Shown here piece after piece: positions 7,878-17,549 of a stretch of DNA of 47,694 nt. How positions within the stretch are numbered: position 1 is the stretch's first letter; each line of letters starts with the position of its first letter. The stretch lies in the NCBI GenBank assembly GCA_002414505.1, contig DHZF01000160.1:1-47694 (forward strand). Reading direction: 5' to 3'. Made by a program: the position numbers and the translations under genes. The notes under the pieces are model-generated. The model saw only the letters and a program-made list of their open reading frames with translations, searched no databases and was not told where the DNA came from. The stretch is from Hyphomonas sp. UBA5111 (lineage in GTDB: Bacteria > Pseudomonadota > Alphaproteobacteria > Caulobacterales > Hyphomonadaceae).

Positions 7878-10160
7878 CTATTTCCGGCTTTTGCGCTTGT
7901 GCTTGGGCAGTGTCTTCTTGCTGAACTTCCCTTTGCCGGTAGGCTTGCCAGGACCGGTTTTCCGGCGAGGCGGTCGACCACCGCCCGTATTGTGGCTCTG
8001 ACGGGCCTCCCGGCGGCCCTCCGGGGCTGGCATGGGTTCGGACAACATTTCCAGCAGGAGGCCGCCCTGCAAGGGCGTGACCTCTTTCAGCTTCACGCGG
8101 ACGATCTGGCCGAGGCCATAGGTCTTGCCGGACCCGCGCGCATAGATCTGCATCGCGGCATCATCCAATACCCAATAATCATCCGAGATGGACGAGATCG
8201 GGACAAACCCATCCGCGCCGGAGCCCGCAAGGGCGATGAACAGGCCCGCGCCCGTGACGCCGGTAATCCGTCCCTCGAACTCGCTGCCGACACGGTCTGC
8301 GAGGAAGATGGCGAGGTAGCGGTCGGTCGCTTCACGCTCGGCGGCCATGGAGCGGCGCTCGGTATCGGAAATGTGCTGCGCCATCTCTTCCAGCCGTACC
8401 GACATGTCCTTGGACAGGCCGTCCGGGCCAAGCCCGAGCGAGGCGATCAGCGCGCGGTGCACGATCAGATCGGCATACCGCCGGATGGGCGACGTAAAGT
8501 GCGCATATCGGACGAGGTTCAGGCCGAAATGGCCGAGATTCTCTTCCGAATAGATTGCCTGGGCCTGCGTGCGCAGCACCATTTGTGTGACCATCTGGTC
8601 ATAGTCGCCCGTCTTGATCTCTCCGAGCAGGCGGTTGAAATTCTCGGTCTGCGGGCGCTGGCCAATATTCCATTTCATGTCGATGGTCTGCAGGAATTCC
8701 GCAAAGGCTGCGATCTTGGCATCCGTGGGCGTGTCGTGGACACGATAGATCAGCGGGCTTTTCTGCTTTTCCAACGTTTCGGCTGCGGCAACGTTTGCCT
8801 GAATCATGAATTCTTCGATCAGGCGGTGCGCGTCGAGGCGTTCCTTGGTAATGATGCCTTCGATTTCGCCATCCTTGGAAAACAGGATGCGGCGCTCGGG
8901 CAAGTCGAGGTCCAGCGGCGAGCGGTCGTCCCGTGCCTTCGAGAGTGCCGCATAGGCGCCCCAGAGTGGCTTCAGGACGGTTTCCAGCATCTCACCGGCC
9001 TTGCCGCCCGGCTTGCCGTCAATCGCCGCCTGAGCCTCCTCATAGGAGAGCTTGGCGGCGGATTTCATCATGCCGCGAATGAAGCGGTGCGAGCGCTTGG
9101 AGCCCGACTTGTCGAAGATCATCTCCACCGCCATGCAGCGGCGTAATTCGCCCTCGCGCAGGGAGCATTCATCTGCCGACAATTCAAACGGCAGCATCGG
9201 CACCACGCGGTCCGGGAAATAGGTGGAGTTGCCGCGCTTCAGCGCTTCGCGGTCGAGCGGCGAATCCGGCGTGACGAAGGCGGCGACATCCGCAATGGCG
9301 ACGATCACGCGCCAGCCATCGTCGAGTTGTTCGGCATACACGGCGTCATCATGGTCGCGCGCATCATGCGGGTCGATGGTGATCAGCGGGATCTGGGTCA
9401 GATCCTCGCGCTCGGCGGGGGCAGGCTTCGGATTGCGGGCCTGTTCCAGCGCGGCTTCCGGAAACTCGACCGGAATGCCGTGGGCATGGATGGCCAGCAG
9501 GCTGGCCGAGCGGGGATCGCTGATATGGCCGATCACTTCGCGGATCACGCCGAGATTGGGACCATATTGCCTGCGGCCCTGCGGTTTGGGCGTCGTGATG
9601 ACGAGATCACCATCCTCGGCGCCATTGCGGTCGGCTTCCTGGATCAGGAATTCGCGGCGTTCCTTGCGATTGGCCGGGGTGACCTTGCCGCCGCGCGGGC
9701 CTTGCGAATACATGCCGACGAGCGAATTGGTCAGCTGTTTTTCCAGCACGGTCAGCGCGCGGGCCTGCCAGTCACCATCGACCTGGGTGATCTTGCAGAG
9801 CGCGCGGTCGCCTTCGCCGGGCTCGGTGGCTTCGCCTTTCTGCTTACCGGACAGGCCGGAATAGATGATGTCCGGCCCAAACGGGCCATTGTCGCCGAGG
9901 GCCTTGCCGATCAGGTCGCCATTTTCGTCGGTATGGGTGAATTGGACAACGCCGGTCGAAGGGGGGCGATCCGCTTGGGACCAGGCACGTTTGCCTGTCC
10001 GCTCCAGCGTGCCATCAGCCTCCAACTTCTTCAGGATTTCGCGCAGCATGGCGCGCTCGCGGCCTTTTACGTGCAGGCCGCGGGCAATGTCCTGTTTGGT
10101 CGTTGCGTTCGGATTGTCTCGAATGAAATCGAGCACCGTTTTCTTATCTGGGAAACTCAT
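7878..10160 (-). CDS. rnr: Ribonuclease R (RNB-family 3'-5' exoribonuclease)
   Basis: 760 residues, close to the family's length. Order of parts: an N-terminal winged-helix region (DFIRDNPNATTKQDIARGL), cold-shock domains, then the RNB catalytic domain with ITIDPHDARDHDDAVYAE (the metal-binding aspartates), and YAHFTSPIRRYADLIVHRAL. An S1 domain follows (about 625-705) and the protein ends in a Lys/Arg-rich tail (KFSKKTLPKHKRKSRK). RNase R degrades structured RNA processively, including rRNA fragments and mRNA decay intermediates. It is followed at 7 bp by the NUDIX gene. The start at 10160 is the ATG of MSFPDKKTVL. Confidence 0.96.
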   Translation of the reverse strand: MSFPDKKTVLDFIRDNPNATTKQDIARGLHVKGRERAMLREILKKLEADGTLERTGKRAWSQADRPPSTGVVQFTHTDENGDLIGKALGDNGPFGPDIIYSGLSGKQKGEATEPGEGDRALCKITQVDGDWQARALTVLEKQLTNSLVGMYSQGPRGGKVTPANRKERREFLIQEADRNGAEDGDLVITTPKPQGRRQYGPNLGVIREVIGHISDPRSASLLAIHAHGIPVEFPEAALEQARNPKPAPAEREDLTQIPLITIDPHDARDHDDAVYAEQLDDGWRVIVAIADVAAFVTPDSPLDREALKRGNSTYFPDRVVPMLPFELSADECSLREGELRRCMAVEMIFDKSGSKRSHRFIRGMMKSAAKLSYEEAQAAIDGKPGGKAGEMLETVLKPLWGAYAALSKARDDRSPLDLDLPERRILFSKDGEIEGIITKERLDAHRLIEEFMIQANVAAAETLEKQKSPLIYRVHDTPTDAKIAAFAEFLQTIDMKWNIGQRPQTENFNRLLGEIKTGDYDQMVTQMVLRTQAQAIYSEENLGHFGLNLVRYAHFTSPIRRYADLIVHRALIASLGLGPDGLSKDMSVRLEEMAQHISDTERRSMAAEREATDRYLAIFLADRVGSEFEGRITGVTGAGLFIALAGSGADGFVPISSISDDYWVLDDAAMQIYARGSGKTYGLGQIVRVKLKEVTPLQGGLLLEMLSEPMPAPEGRREARQSHNTGGGRPPRRKTGPGKPTGKGKFSKKTLPKHKRKSRK

Positions 10161-10225
10161 ACCGCCTATATAGGGGGACTCGCAGAAAAATGCGCGGGGG
10201 TTTTATGCAGCGCGCGATTTCGCGG

Positions 10226-10948
10226 TCAGTCGACAGCTTCCGGCAGGGACATCACGTCTACGGGTGTAAGGGCGAATGATCCGGCTTGCGCACCCCATTT
10301 CCCGGTCAGCACTTCATAGTGAAGGTGGCGCGGGATCTGGTAGCCCGCCGTATTGCCCATCATGCCGAGATATTGCCCGGCACTGACGCGTTCGCCTTCG
10401 TCCGGGTCTGCGAAGGTTTCGAGATGGGCATAGCGTGTGAAGACACCGCGGCCATGATCCAGCACGATCATGTTGCCATAATCACTGCGATAGCGCCGCC
10501 GGCGTATTTCCCCGTCTGCAGCCGCGAAGACGGGCACCGCCTCGTTGCTGTAATAGTCGAGGCCCTTGTGCAGGCCGCCATTCCTTGGCCCGAACACCGA
10601 TGACAGGCATCCGCCGCCGACGGGGGCGGTGGCCAGCCGGACCGTGCCTTCTGCCAGCACAAAGGGTTTGTAGTCGGTCACGACGAGGTCGCTGTCGACA
10701 TTGGAACCGAAGCTGGGCGAAAGCCCCTTGCAGGCTGTCAGCCTGTCGAGAAATCCTGCCGGGCTGGGCGCCAGCGACAGGATGGTCGGCGGAACAACCG
10801 GCTCGGAGGCGGGCGGCTCCGTTTCGACGACCTCAATGACGGTGAGGGCCGTATCGGAAGGCGTAACGGCCTTGTCCAGTTCCTGTGCGATCAGGACTGA
10901 AGCGAGCGTCACCGCTCCGAGAAAGGCGAATTTCTCAATGGTGGACAT
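10226..10948 (-). CDS. M23-family (LytM-like) metallopeptidase, membrane-anchored
   Basis: 240 residues from ATG 10948 (MSTIEKFAFL); a TTG three codons upstream is less likely. A single hydrophobic segment at about residues 5-21 acts as signal anchor. The LytM domain fills the C-terminal half: GLHKGLDYYS gives the first His and Asp zinc ligands and HLHYEVL gives the HxH ligand pair, so the zinc site looks complete. A variable linker (residues 25-90) is proline-rich. Such proteins cut peptidoglycan peptides or activate amidases at division. It lies between topA and rnr on the same strand; function in separation or envelope remodelling is inferred from the family only. Confidence 0.88.
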   Translation of the reverse strand: MSTIEKFAFLGAVTLASVLIAQELDKAVTPSDTALTVIEVVETEPPASEPVVPPTILSLAPSPAGFLDRLTACKGLSPSFGSNVDSDLVVTDYKPFVLAEGTVRLATAPVGGGCLSSVFGPRNGGLHKGLDYYSNEAVPVFAAADGEIRRRRYRSDYGNMIVLDHGRGVFTRYAHLETFADPDEGERVSAGQYLGMMGNTAGYQIPRHLHYEVLTGKWGAQAGSFALTPVDVMSLPEAVD

Positions 10949-11055
10949 GGCCAAAAACCGGCACCCAACGATACGTTAACAGTAAACCACTCGATAGGGA
11001 TTGGATCAACCGAGGGTTTGCCGCGCTCGCGCGCAGTCCCTGGCTGAATTCCAGA

Positions 11056-13632
11056 TCAGTCCTTTTTGGCGGCAGGTGCTTTCTTCTTCGCTGGCGCCTT
11101 CTTCTTGGCGGGGGCTTTTTTCTTGGCTGGAGCCTTCTTGCCGCCCTTGGATGCCTTGGCGTTGATCAGTTGGATGGCCTGTTCCAGCGTGACCGCATCC
11201 GGTGTCACATCCTTGGGCAGGGTCGCATTGGTCTTGCCATGCTTCACATACGGCCCGTAGCGGCCTTCGAAGACCTCGATGGCGCCGCCATCCGGATGAT
11301 CGCCAAGGGATTTCAGCGCGGCAGCGCCTCCTCGGGCCCCCTGTTTGGCGCGCTTGTCGGCGATCAGTGTGACGGCGTGGTTCAGGCCGATGGTGAAGAC
11401 GTCGTTGGGATCCTTGAGGTTCGCATAGGTCTTGCCATGCTGAACATAAGGGCCGAAGCGACCGAAATTTGCCAGGATCGGTTCGTTGTCTTCCGGGTGC
11501 CTGCCGACTTCGCGTGGCAGCATCAGCAGTTCGACAGCGCGGTCGAGCGTGATGTCCTGCGGGTTTTCCTTCTCGGCCTTGGTCAGGGAGGCGCGCTTGG
11601 GCTTCTCGCCATTCGCCATCTCGACATAGGGGCCGAACCGGCCGGTCTTGAGATAGATCATCTCGCCTGTGTCGGGGTGCAGGCCCAACTCGTTGCCGTC
11701 CGGATTGATCGCCGCGGCAGCGTCGCCATCGGCGCTGAACTGACGGGTGAATTTGCACTCAGGGTGGCGCGAGCATCCGACAAAGGCGCCATAGCGGCCG
11801 AGCTTCATCGACAGCTCGCCTTCCTTGCAGAGCGGGCATTGGCGCGGGTTCTCGATCGGATTGCCGTCGGCATCCTGGCGCGGGAACACATAGGCGCCGA
11901 GTTCCTCGTTGAGAACGTCCAGCACGGCCGAGACGCGAAGGTCTTTCGTCTCATCAATGTCGGCGGCGAATTGCTGCCAGAATTCCTTCAGGAAGGCTTT
12001 CCAGTCGAGCTTGCCGTCAGAAATGATGTCGAGCTTCTCTTCGAGGCCCGCCGTGAAATCATATTCGACATAGCGCCGGAAGAAGTTTTCGAGGAACGCC
12101 GTCACAAGGCGGCCCTTGTCTTCCGGGATCAGCTGTTTCTTCTCGATGCGGACATAGTCGCGGTCTTCCAGCGTCGAGAGGGTCGAGGCATAGGTGGACG
12201 GGCGGCCAATGCCGAGCTCTTCGAGCTTCTTGACCAGCGAGGCTTCGGTGAAGCGCGGCGGAGGCGTCGTGAAGTGCTGGCTGGCTTCGGCCTTCAGCAG
12301 GTCGGCATGCTGGCCTTCTTCCATCTTGGGCAGGCGGTTCTCGTCATCATCGCCATCATCGCCTTCGTCGCGGCCTTCGGTGTAGAGTTTGATATAGCCA
12401 TCAAACACCAGGACCTGACCGGTCGAGCGCAGGACGGCACGCTTGTCTTTCGAGGTCATGTCGATGGTCGTGCGCTCGAAGCGGGCGGTTTCCATCTGGG
12501 ACGCGACCGCGCGGCGCCAGACCAGTGTGTAGAGTTTCTTCAGGTCGCCATCGCCATGATAGTCTTCCGGGCGCAGGTCGAAATTGGTCGGCCGGATGGC
12601 TTCGTGCGCTTCCTGGGCGTTCTTGGCCTTGGAAGAATAGCGGCGGGTCTTTTCCGGCAGGTAGCGCGCGCCATAATTCGACTGGATCATCGACCGAGCG
12701 GCCACATAGGCTTCTTCGGCCATGTTCACGCCGTCGGTCCGCATATAGGTGATGCGGCCTTCCTCGTAGAGCTTCTGGGCGGCCTGCATGGTCCGCTTGG
12801 CGTTGAAGCCGAGCTTGCGGGACGCTTCCTGCTGCAGCGTGGAGGTAATGAAGGGCGGGGGCGGGTTGCGCTTGACCGGCTTGGCCTCGACCGAGGTGAC
12901 GGAATAGCCGCCGCCCTGGACGATTGCGAGCGCCTTGTCGGCGTCGCCCTTGTTGCCGAGCGTGAACTTCTTCAGCGTCTCGCCATCAAGGCTGTAGAGA
13001 CGCGCTTCGAAATCCGTGCCGTCCGGGGCCCGGAGATTCGCGGCAACATTCCAGTATTCCTGCGGCCGGAAGAGTTCGATTTCGTTCTCGCGGTCGCAGA
13101 CTATGCGCAGCGCCACAGACTGGACGCGGCCCGCCGAGCGGCTGCCGGGCAGCTTGCGCCACAGGACTGGCGACAGGTTGAAGCCGACCAGATAGTCGAG
13201 CGCGCGGCGGGCGAGATAGGCATCGACCAGTTCGCCATCGATCTGGCGCGGATGTTCCATCGCGGTGGTCACGGCGTTCTTGGTGATTGCGTTGAAGACG
13301 ACCCGCTCAACCGGCGTGTCCTTCTTCAGGGCGCGGCGCTTGCGCAGGGCTTCGACGAGGTGCCAGCTGATGGCTTCGCCTTCGCGATCAGGGTCGGTTG
13401 CGAGGATCAGCGTGTCGGCCTCTTTCAAGGCAGCCGCGATTTCCGAGATGCGCTTGGAGGATTTGGAATCCGCCTCCCAGACCATTTCGAAATCATTGTC
13501 AGGGTCGACCGAACCATTCTTCGAGGGCAGGTCGCGAATATGGCCGTAGGACGCCAGGACCTTATAGTCCTTGCCCAGATACTTATTGATGGTTTTTGCC
13601 TTGGCGGGCGACTCGACGACGACAAGTTTCAT
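11056..13632 (-). CDS. topA: DNA topoisomerase I (type IA)
   Basis: 858 residues. The Toprim domain begins MKLVVVESPAKAKTINKYL and has ATDPDREGEAISWHL. The active-site tyrosine is in GRITYMRTDG. A C-terminal zinc finger (CPLCKEGELSMKLG...GCSRHPEC) is followed by several topoisomerase C-terminal repeats marked by GRFGPYVE, GRFGPYVQHGKT and GRYGPYVKHGKT. The enzyme relaxes negative supercoils behind moving polymerases through a transient 5' phosphotyrosine link. The protein ends in a lysine-rich repeat tail (see the repeat entry). A long open frame on the opposite strand is a codon-bias shadow. Confidence 0.97.
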   Translation of the reverse strand: MKLVVVESPAKAKTINKYLGKDYKVLASYGHIRDLPSKNGSVDPDNDFEMVWEADSKSSKRISEIAAALKEADTLILATDPDREGEAISWHLVEALRKRRALKKDTPVERVVFNAITKNAVTTAMEHPRQIDGELVDAYLARRALDYLVGFNLSPVLWRKLPGSRSAGRVQSVALRIVCDRENEIELFRPQEYWNVAANLRAPDGTDFEARLYSLDGETLKKFTLGNKGDADKALAIVQGGGYSVTSVEAKPVKRNPPPPFITSTLQQEASRKLGFNAKRTMQAAQKLYEEGRITYMRTDGVNMAEEAYVAARSMIQSNYGARYLPEKTRRYSSKAKNAQEAHEAIRPTNFDLRPEDYHGDGDLKKLYTLVWRRAVASQMETARFERTTIDMTSKDKRAVLRSTGQVLVFDGYIKLYTEGRDEGDDGDDDENRLPKMEEGQHADLLKAEASQHFTTPPPRFTEASLVKKLEELGIGRPSTYASTLSTLEDRDYVRIEKKQLIPEDKGRLVTAFLENFFRRYVEYDFTAGLEEKLDIISDGKLDWKAFLKEFWQQFAADIDETKDLRVSAVLDVLNEELGAYVFPRQDADGNPIENPRQCPLCKEGELSMKLGRYGAFVGCSRHPECKFTRQFSADGDAAAAINPDGNELGLHPDTGEMIYLKTGRFGPYVEMANGEKPKRASLTKAEKENPQDITLDRAVELLMLPREVGRHPEDNEPILANFGRFGPYVQHGKTYANLKDPNDVFTIGLNHAVTLIADKRAKQGARGGAAALKSLGDHPDGGAIEVFEGRYGPYVKHGKTNATLPKDVTPDAVTLEQAIQLINAKASKGGKKAPAKKKAPAKKKAPAKKKAPAAKKD
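11065..11140 (-). repeat. In-frame 18-bp repeats encoding a KKKAPA tail of TopA
   Basis: About four tandem 18-bp units encode KKKAPA at the extreme C-terminus of TopA. Lys/Ala/Pro tails of this sort occur in several alphaproteobacterial and actinobacterial TopA proteins and bind DNA non-specifically. The unit number probably varies between strains. Confidence 0.8.
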
Positions 13633-13699
13633 GCGCTTACCTCTTTAAGGCGGCGAGAGATGGGCTCGGGAGACGGGCCGTGTCAAGGCCGGGGTGTGA

Positions 13700-14821
13700 T
13701 TAGCCGTCTTCCCGATAGGCGATGAAGGTGAGCGTGCAGAACAGCACGAACAGAGGTGGGCTCCATGCTGCGATGGCGGGGGGCGCAGCGCCCGTTGCAC
13801 CGAGGCTGGAGGAGAACTGGGTAAAGAAATAGAGTCCGACAGCCGCCAGCGATCCGATGGCGAGAAGCTGTGAATTTCCGCCCATGCGCTGGAGGCGCAG
13901 GCAGACCACCGCGCCGATCAGTGCCATCGCCACGAAGAGCGCAGGCAGGGCCATCAGGGCATTCAGACGCATCTTGTAGCGGGACGCATCCAGCCCAGCC
14001 GCCTGTGTCTGATTGACGAAATGTGGCAGGCGCCAGAAGCCGATCGTATTCGGCGAGGCGAACTTGTCGAGCAGGGTGACCGCATCCAGCGTGGTGGGGA
14101 TGGCGAGATTGTCCTTGAATTCCGGGGGCTGGTTCGGGACGTTCTCGATGACGCCTTCCAGCTGCCAGAAGCCGTCGCGGAGGATCGCGCTCTCCGCATC
14201 GATCCGACGCGCAAAGGCATAATCATTGGTCGGGCGGCCATCTGCGTAGAGGCGCTCTTCCTGGATCATCTTCACATCCTGGAGGTTCACCCCGCCTTCG
14301 CCAACGCGCTTGGCGTGGATGACGATCTGGTTGGTCTCGTCGCCCTGGCGCAGCCAGATGCCGGTATCCGAGACGGAGAGGGTCGGGCGGCCTTCATTCA
14401 GCAGTTGGTCTCGGGTTTGTTCAAAGGATTCCGTCAACTTCGCCGCGAACGGGTTCAGGACCATCATGGTGAACAGGCCGAGGACCACACCCAACACCAT
14501 GACGGGCGTGAGGAAGCGCCAGGCGGAAATGCCGCTTGCCCGGATGATGGAGAGTTCAGACCGGCGATTGAGGCGGGTGAAGGCCATCATGGAGGCGATC
14601 AGCAGCGCGAAGGGCAGGGTCTGCTCGACAATCTGGGGCAGCTTCATCAGGGACAGGTTGAGTGCGCCGAGAATGCTGAGGCGCACGTCGCCGCCGACGG
14701 TCCGGAGTTGTTCGACGACATCAATCATCAGAATGGCAAGCAGGAGAATGCCGAGCACCAAGGCGAGGCCCTGCAGGCACTCTTTCAGGATGTATCGCTG
14801 GATCTTTGAAAACAGGGGCAT
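13700..14821 (-). CDS. lptG: LPS export ABC transporter permease LptG
   Basis: 373 residues of the YjgP/YjgQ family. There is an N-terminal membrane segment (LVLGILLLAILMIDVVEQL), further segments near 55-120, a periplasmic beta-jellyroll from about 130 to 265, and three C-terminal membrane segments (ALPALFVAMALIGAVVCLRL and following). LptG pairs with LptF and the ATPase LptB to lift LPS from the inner membrane onto the Lpt bridge. The start codon overlaps the lptF stop (TGATG at 14821), a tight operon. LptG rather than LptF was chosen from gene order (second gene) and the family's usual pairing. Confidence 0.93.
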   Translation of the reverse strand: MPLFSKIQRYILKECLQGLALVLGILLLAILMIDVVEQLRTVGGDVRLSILGALNLSLMKLPQIVEQTLPFALLIASMMAFTRLNRRSELSIIRASGISAWRFLTPVMVLGVVLGLFTMMVLNPFAAKLTESFEQTRDQLLNEGRPTLSVSDTGIWLRQGDETNQIVIHAKRVGEGGVNLQDVKMIQEERLYADGRPTNDYAFARRIDAESAILRDGFWQLEGVIENVPNQPPEFKDNLAIPTTLDAVTLLDKFASPNTIGFWRLPHFVNQTQAAGLDASRYKMRLNALMALPALFVAMALIGAVVCLRLQRMGGNSQLLAIGSLAAVGLYFFTQFSSSLGATGAAPPAIAAWSPPLFVLFCTLTFIAYREDG

Positions 14822-15963
14822 CAGCTGGCCGCTCCGGTCGGGTTGCGGAACAGCTCAAGCGGTGGCCGCTCAACCTTGCCGAGATGGCGCCCCCGGGCGA
14901 AGTAGATATAGCTGAGGATACCAATGACGCTGAGGGGCGCGAGCCATTGGAGAAGGTTCAGCGCCGGGTCATTGGCGGCGGCAGACTGAAGCACCAGCTG
15001 GACGATCAGGACGCCAATCGCGCCGCCCGTCGCCCAGGCGATCCGCTTGCTGTAGCCCTTGCGGCTGAAATCCCCGCCCAGAACAGCGAAGATGGCAAGC
15101 AAGGTCATGACAATGTTCAGCAAGGGGGTCGTCAGGCGGCTGTGGGCTTCGGCAAGCAGGGAGTCGGCGTCTTTCAATTCAAAATAATTGGTTCGGTCGA
15201 CGAAGAACAATTCATACAGATACTTGTCCGATGCCTTCAGGACGAGATCGGAGTCTTCTTTCATGAAGTCGGTCAGATCGAAAAGGTATTGGTCGAATTC
15301 AAGGATCGACAATTGGTTGTTGGCGTCGAGCTGCTGGCTGGTGGCATCCCGCAACAGCAGGGTCGGGCTGCCTTCAACCTCGATCAGTGCAGCGCTGCGC
15401 GCGAGAATGTCTGTGGGGTTCTCCGGATCGGTCATGTCCGAGATCAGGACACCGCGCAGTTCGCCGCCAGCCTGTTCGCGCGCATAGAATGTCAGCCGGT
15501 CCCCATTGGACGTGAACTGTCCCGGCCGGATGAGGGCGGCGGCAAGATCGGCGCGGGCGGTTGCCACGGTCTCCCGCATGGCGCGCTGGGCCATGGGCTG
15601 GACCCAGAGGTTCACAGCCAGATGCGCGACCAGGCAAAGCACCGCGAGCCGCATGATGGGCGAGGCGATCTGCCAGCGGGTCATGCCGGCGGCCTGCGCC
15701 ACGACAATCTCGCTGTCCTTGTGGATGCGGTTGAGGGACCAGACGCTTGCGACAAACAGGGCGAGCGGCGTCAGCAGCGCGATGATCTGTGGCGCGCCCA
15801 ACATGACAATATAGAAATAAGTGATCGCAGACTGGCGATTTTCGAGGATCAAATCTGTGCGCGACAGGCCCTGGGCCAGCAGGGCCAGCATGGCGAGACC
15901 GCCAATGATGATGACCACAGCCCTCAGGACTTCGAAAAAGAGGTATGTCTGGACTTTGGTCAT
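14821..15963 (-). CDS. lptF: LPS export ABC transporter permease LptF
   Basis: 380 residues from ATG 15963 (MTKVQTYLFFEVLRAVVIII). The frame is open further to 16077, but that extension would reach into the start of pepA and carries no family similarity. Membrane segments lie at about 10-35, 60-85 and 100-120, a periplasmic jellyroll follows, and three segments close the protein. Together with LptG it forms the transmembrane part of LptBFG, which extracts LPS for transport to the outer membrane. It is divergent from pepA; this lptF/pepA arrangement is common in alphaproteobacteria. Confidence 0.93.
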   Translation of the reverse strand: MTKVQTYLFFEVLRAVVIIIGGLAMLALLAQGLSRTDLILENRQSAITYFYIVMLGAPQIIALLTPLALFVASVWSLNRIHKDSEIVVAQAAGMTRWQIASPIMRLAVLCLVAHLAVNLWVQPMAQRAMRETVATARADLAAALIRPGQFTSNGDRLTFYAREQAGGELRGVLISDMTDPENPTDILARSAALIEVEGSPTLLLRDATSQQLDANNQLSILEFDQYLFDLTDFMKEDSDLVLKASDKYLYELFFVDRTNYFELKDADSLLAEAHSRLTTPLLNIVMTLLAIFAVLGGDFSRKGYSKRIAWATGGAIGVLIVQLVLQSAAANDPALNLLQWLAPLSVIGILSYIYFARGRHLGKVERPPLELFRNPTGAAS

Positions 15964-16079
15964 AAGGCGATCAGCAGGCTTTTCGCAGAATCCTTCAGAA
16001 AGGGGTGATATTTCCCTAGCTAACGAGTTGCGCAACGCGCGTCGACGTTTAGTTTCCGCTGCAAATGGAGAATCCACAC

Positions 16080-17546
16080 ATGAAAATCACATTCGCTGAG
16101 AGTGCCAAGGCTGACATCATTGCCTTTCTGGTCGATGAAGACGGCGATCTTCCAAAGGCCGCAGCCGGGCTGGACGAGAGCGCGGGCGGTTTGCTGTCCG
16201 AAGCCATGCAGGGCGGTCGGTTCAATGGCAAGAAAGACCAGCAGGCCTTTATCGTCCTGCCCAAGGGCAGCGAAGCCCGCCGCGTGGTGCTAATCGGCGC
16301 CGGCAAGACCGACAAGCGCGATGCGCGGGTTCTTGAAGGCGTGGGCGCAAACCTCTTCAAGTCACACGCCACGAGCGGGTTCAAATCCCTGGCCATTCAT
16401 GCCGCCTCGGCTGATGACGCTGCCCGGATGGCGCTCGGCGCAAAGCTCGCCAGCTACCGGTTTGATAATTATTTCACCAAGCTGAAGGACGACCAGAAGC
16501 CGAGCCTTGAGAGCGTGACGTTCATTGTTGAAGATGTTCCGGGCGCAGAAACTGCATTCGTTCCGCTGAATGCGGGCGGTGAGGGCACCAAGCTTGCGCG
16601 TGACCTCGTCAACATGCCGCCGAACGATCTCTATCCGGCCAGCTTTGCAGAGAAGTGCCGCGAACTGGGCCAATATGGCGTTCAGGTCGACGTGCTGGGT
16701 GAAGCGGAGCTTGCCAAACTAGGCATGAATTCGATGCTCGGCGTCGGCCAGGGCAGCGTAAAGGAAAGCCAACTCGGCATCATGAAATGGATGGGCGGCG
16801 CCGAGGGCGAGGATCCGGTGATCCTGATCGGCAAGGGCGTCTGCTTCGACACCGGCGGCATCTCGCTGAAACCGGGACCAGGCATGGAAGACATGCGCGG
16901 GGACATGGGCGGCGCGGCCGCTGTGACCGGTACGATCCGGGCGCTCGCTGAACGCAAGGCCAAGGTCAATGTGATCGGCCTGGTCGGCCTCGTCGAGAAC
17001 ATGCCGGATGGTGATGCGATCCGTCCGGGCGATATCCTGAAGTCGGCTTCCGGCCAGACCATCGAAGTGCAGAACACGGATGCCGAAGGCCGGCTCGTCC
17101 TGTGTGATGTGCTCTGGTATGCGCAAGAGCATTTCAAACCGAAGGCGATGGTGGACCTGGCTACGCTGACCGGCGCGATCGTGATCTCGCTGGGCCATCA
17201 TCATGCCGGCCTGTTCACCGAGAGCGACGATCTGGCGAACGAGCTGTCCAAGGCAGGCCAGACCGAAGGCGAGCGCGTCTGGCGCCTGCCGCTCGGGCCG
17301 GAATATGACTCGCTGTTGAAGTCCAAATTTGCCGACATGCGCAATATTGGTGGCCGGGCCGCTGGCTCAATCACGGCGGCGCAATTCCTGAAGCGCTTCG
17401 TGAAAGAGGGCGTGAAATGGGCGCACCTCGACATCGCTGGCGTCGCCTGGGTCGAGGGCGAGAAAGCCGCCTTCGATGTCAGCTGGGCGTCCGGCTTCGG
17501 TCCGCGCCTGCTCGATCGCTGGATCGCAGACAATTACGAGAACTAG
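16080..17546 (+). CDS. pepA: Leucyl aminopeptidase (M17)
   Basis: 488 residues from ATG 16080, which has a GGAG at 16067-16070 as ribosome site; the ATG at 16065 overlaps that site and is rejected. The catalytic domain holds the two-zinc site: GKGVCFDTGGISLKPG (Lys and Asp ligands), MEDMRGDMGGAAAV (Asp), and NTDAEGRLVL (Asp, Glu and catalytic Arg). The N-terminal third is the usual less conserved domain. The enzyme is a cytosolic hexamer that removes N-terminal residues from peptides; in E. coli PepA also binds DNA in Xer recombination. It is followed directly by holC, an arrangement widespread in proteobacteria. Confidence 0.96.
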   Translation: MKITFAESAKADIIAFLVDEDGDLPKAAAGLDESAGGLLSEAMQGGRFNGKKDQQAFIVLPKGSEARRVVLIGAGKTDKRDARVLEGVGANLFKSHATSGFKSLAIHAASADDAARMALGAKLASYRFDNYFTKLKDDQKPSLESVTFIVEDVPGAETAFVPLNAGGEGTKLARDLVNMPPNDLYPASFAEKCRELGQYGVQVDVLGEAELAKLGMNSMLGVGQGSVKESQLGIMKWMGGAEGEDPVILIGKGVCFDTGGISLKPGPGMEDMRGDMGGAAAVTGTIRALAERKAKVNVIGLVGLVENMPDGDAIRPGDILKSASGQTIEVQNTDAEGRLVLCDVLWYAQEHFKPKAMVDLATLTGAIVISLGHHHAGLFTESDDLANELSKAGQTEGERVWRLPLGPEYDSLLKSKFADMRNIGGRAAGSITAAQFLKRFVKEGVKWAHLDIAGVAWVEGEKAAFDVSWASGFGPRLLDRWIADNYEN

Positions 17547-17549
17547 GTG

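Noticed and set aside
7632..9146. Long plus-strand open frame across the NUDIX gene and rnr
   Set aside because: Antisense to two recognised genes, no family character.
10885..13725. A very long open frame (946 codons) on the plus strand opposite topA
   Set aside because: It is exactly antisense to a clear topA gene and has no recognisable domain; high-GC codon bias of topA keeps the opposite frame open.
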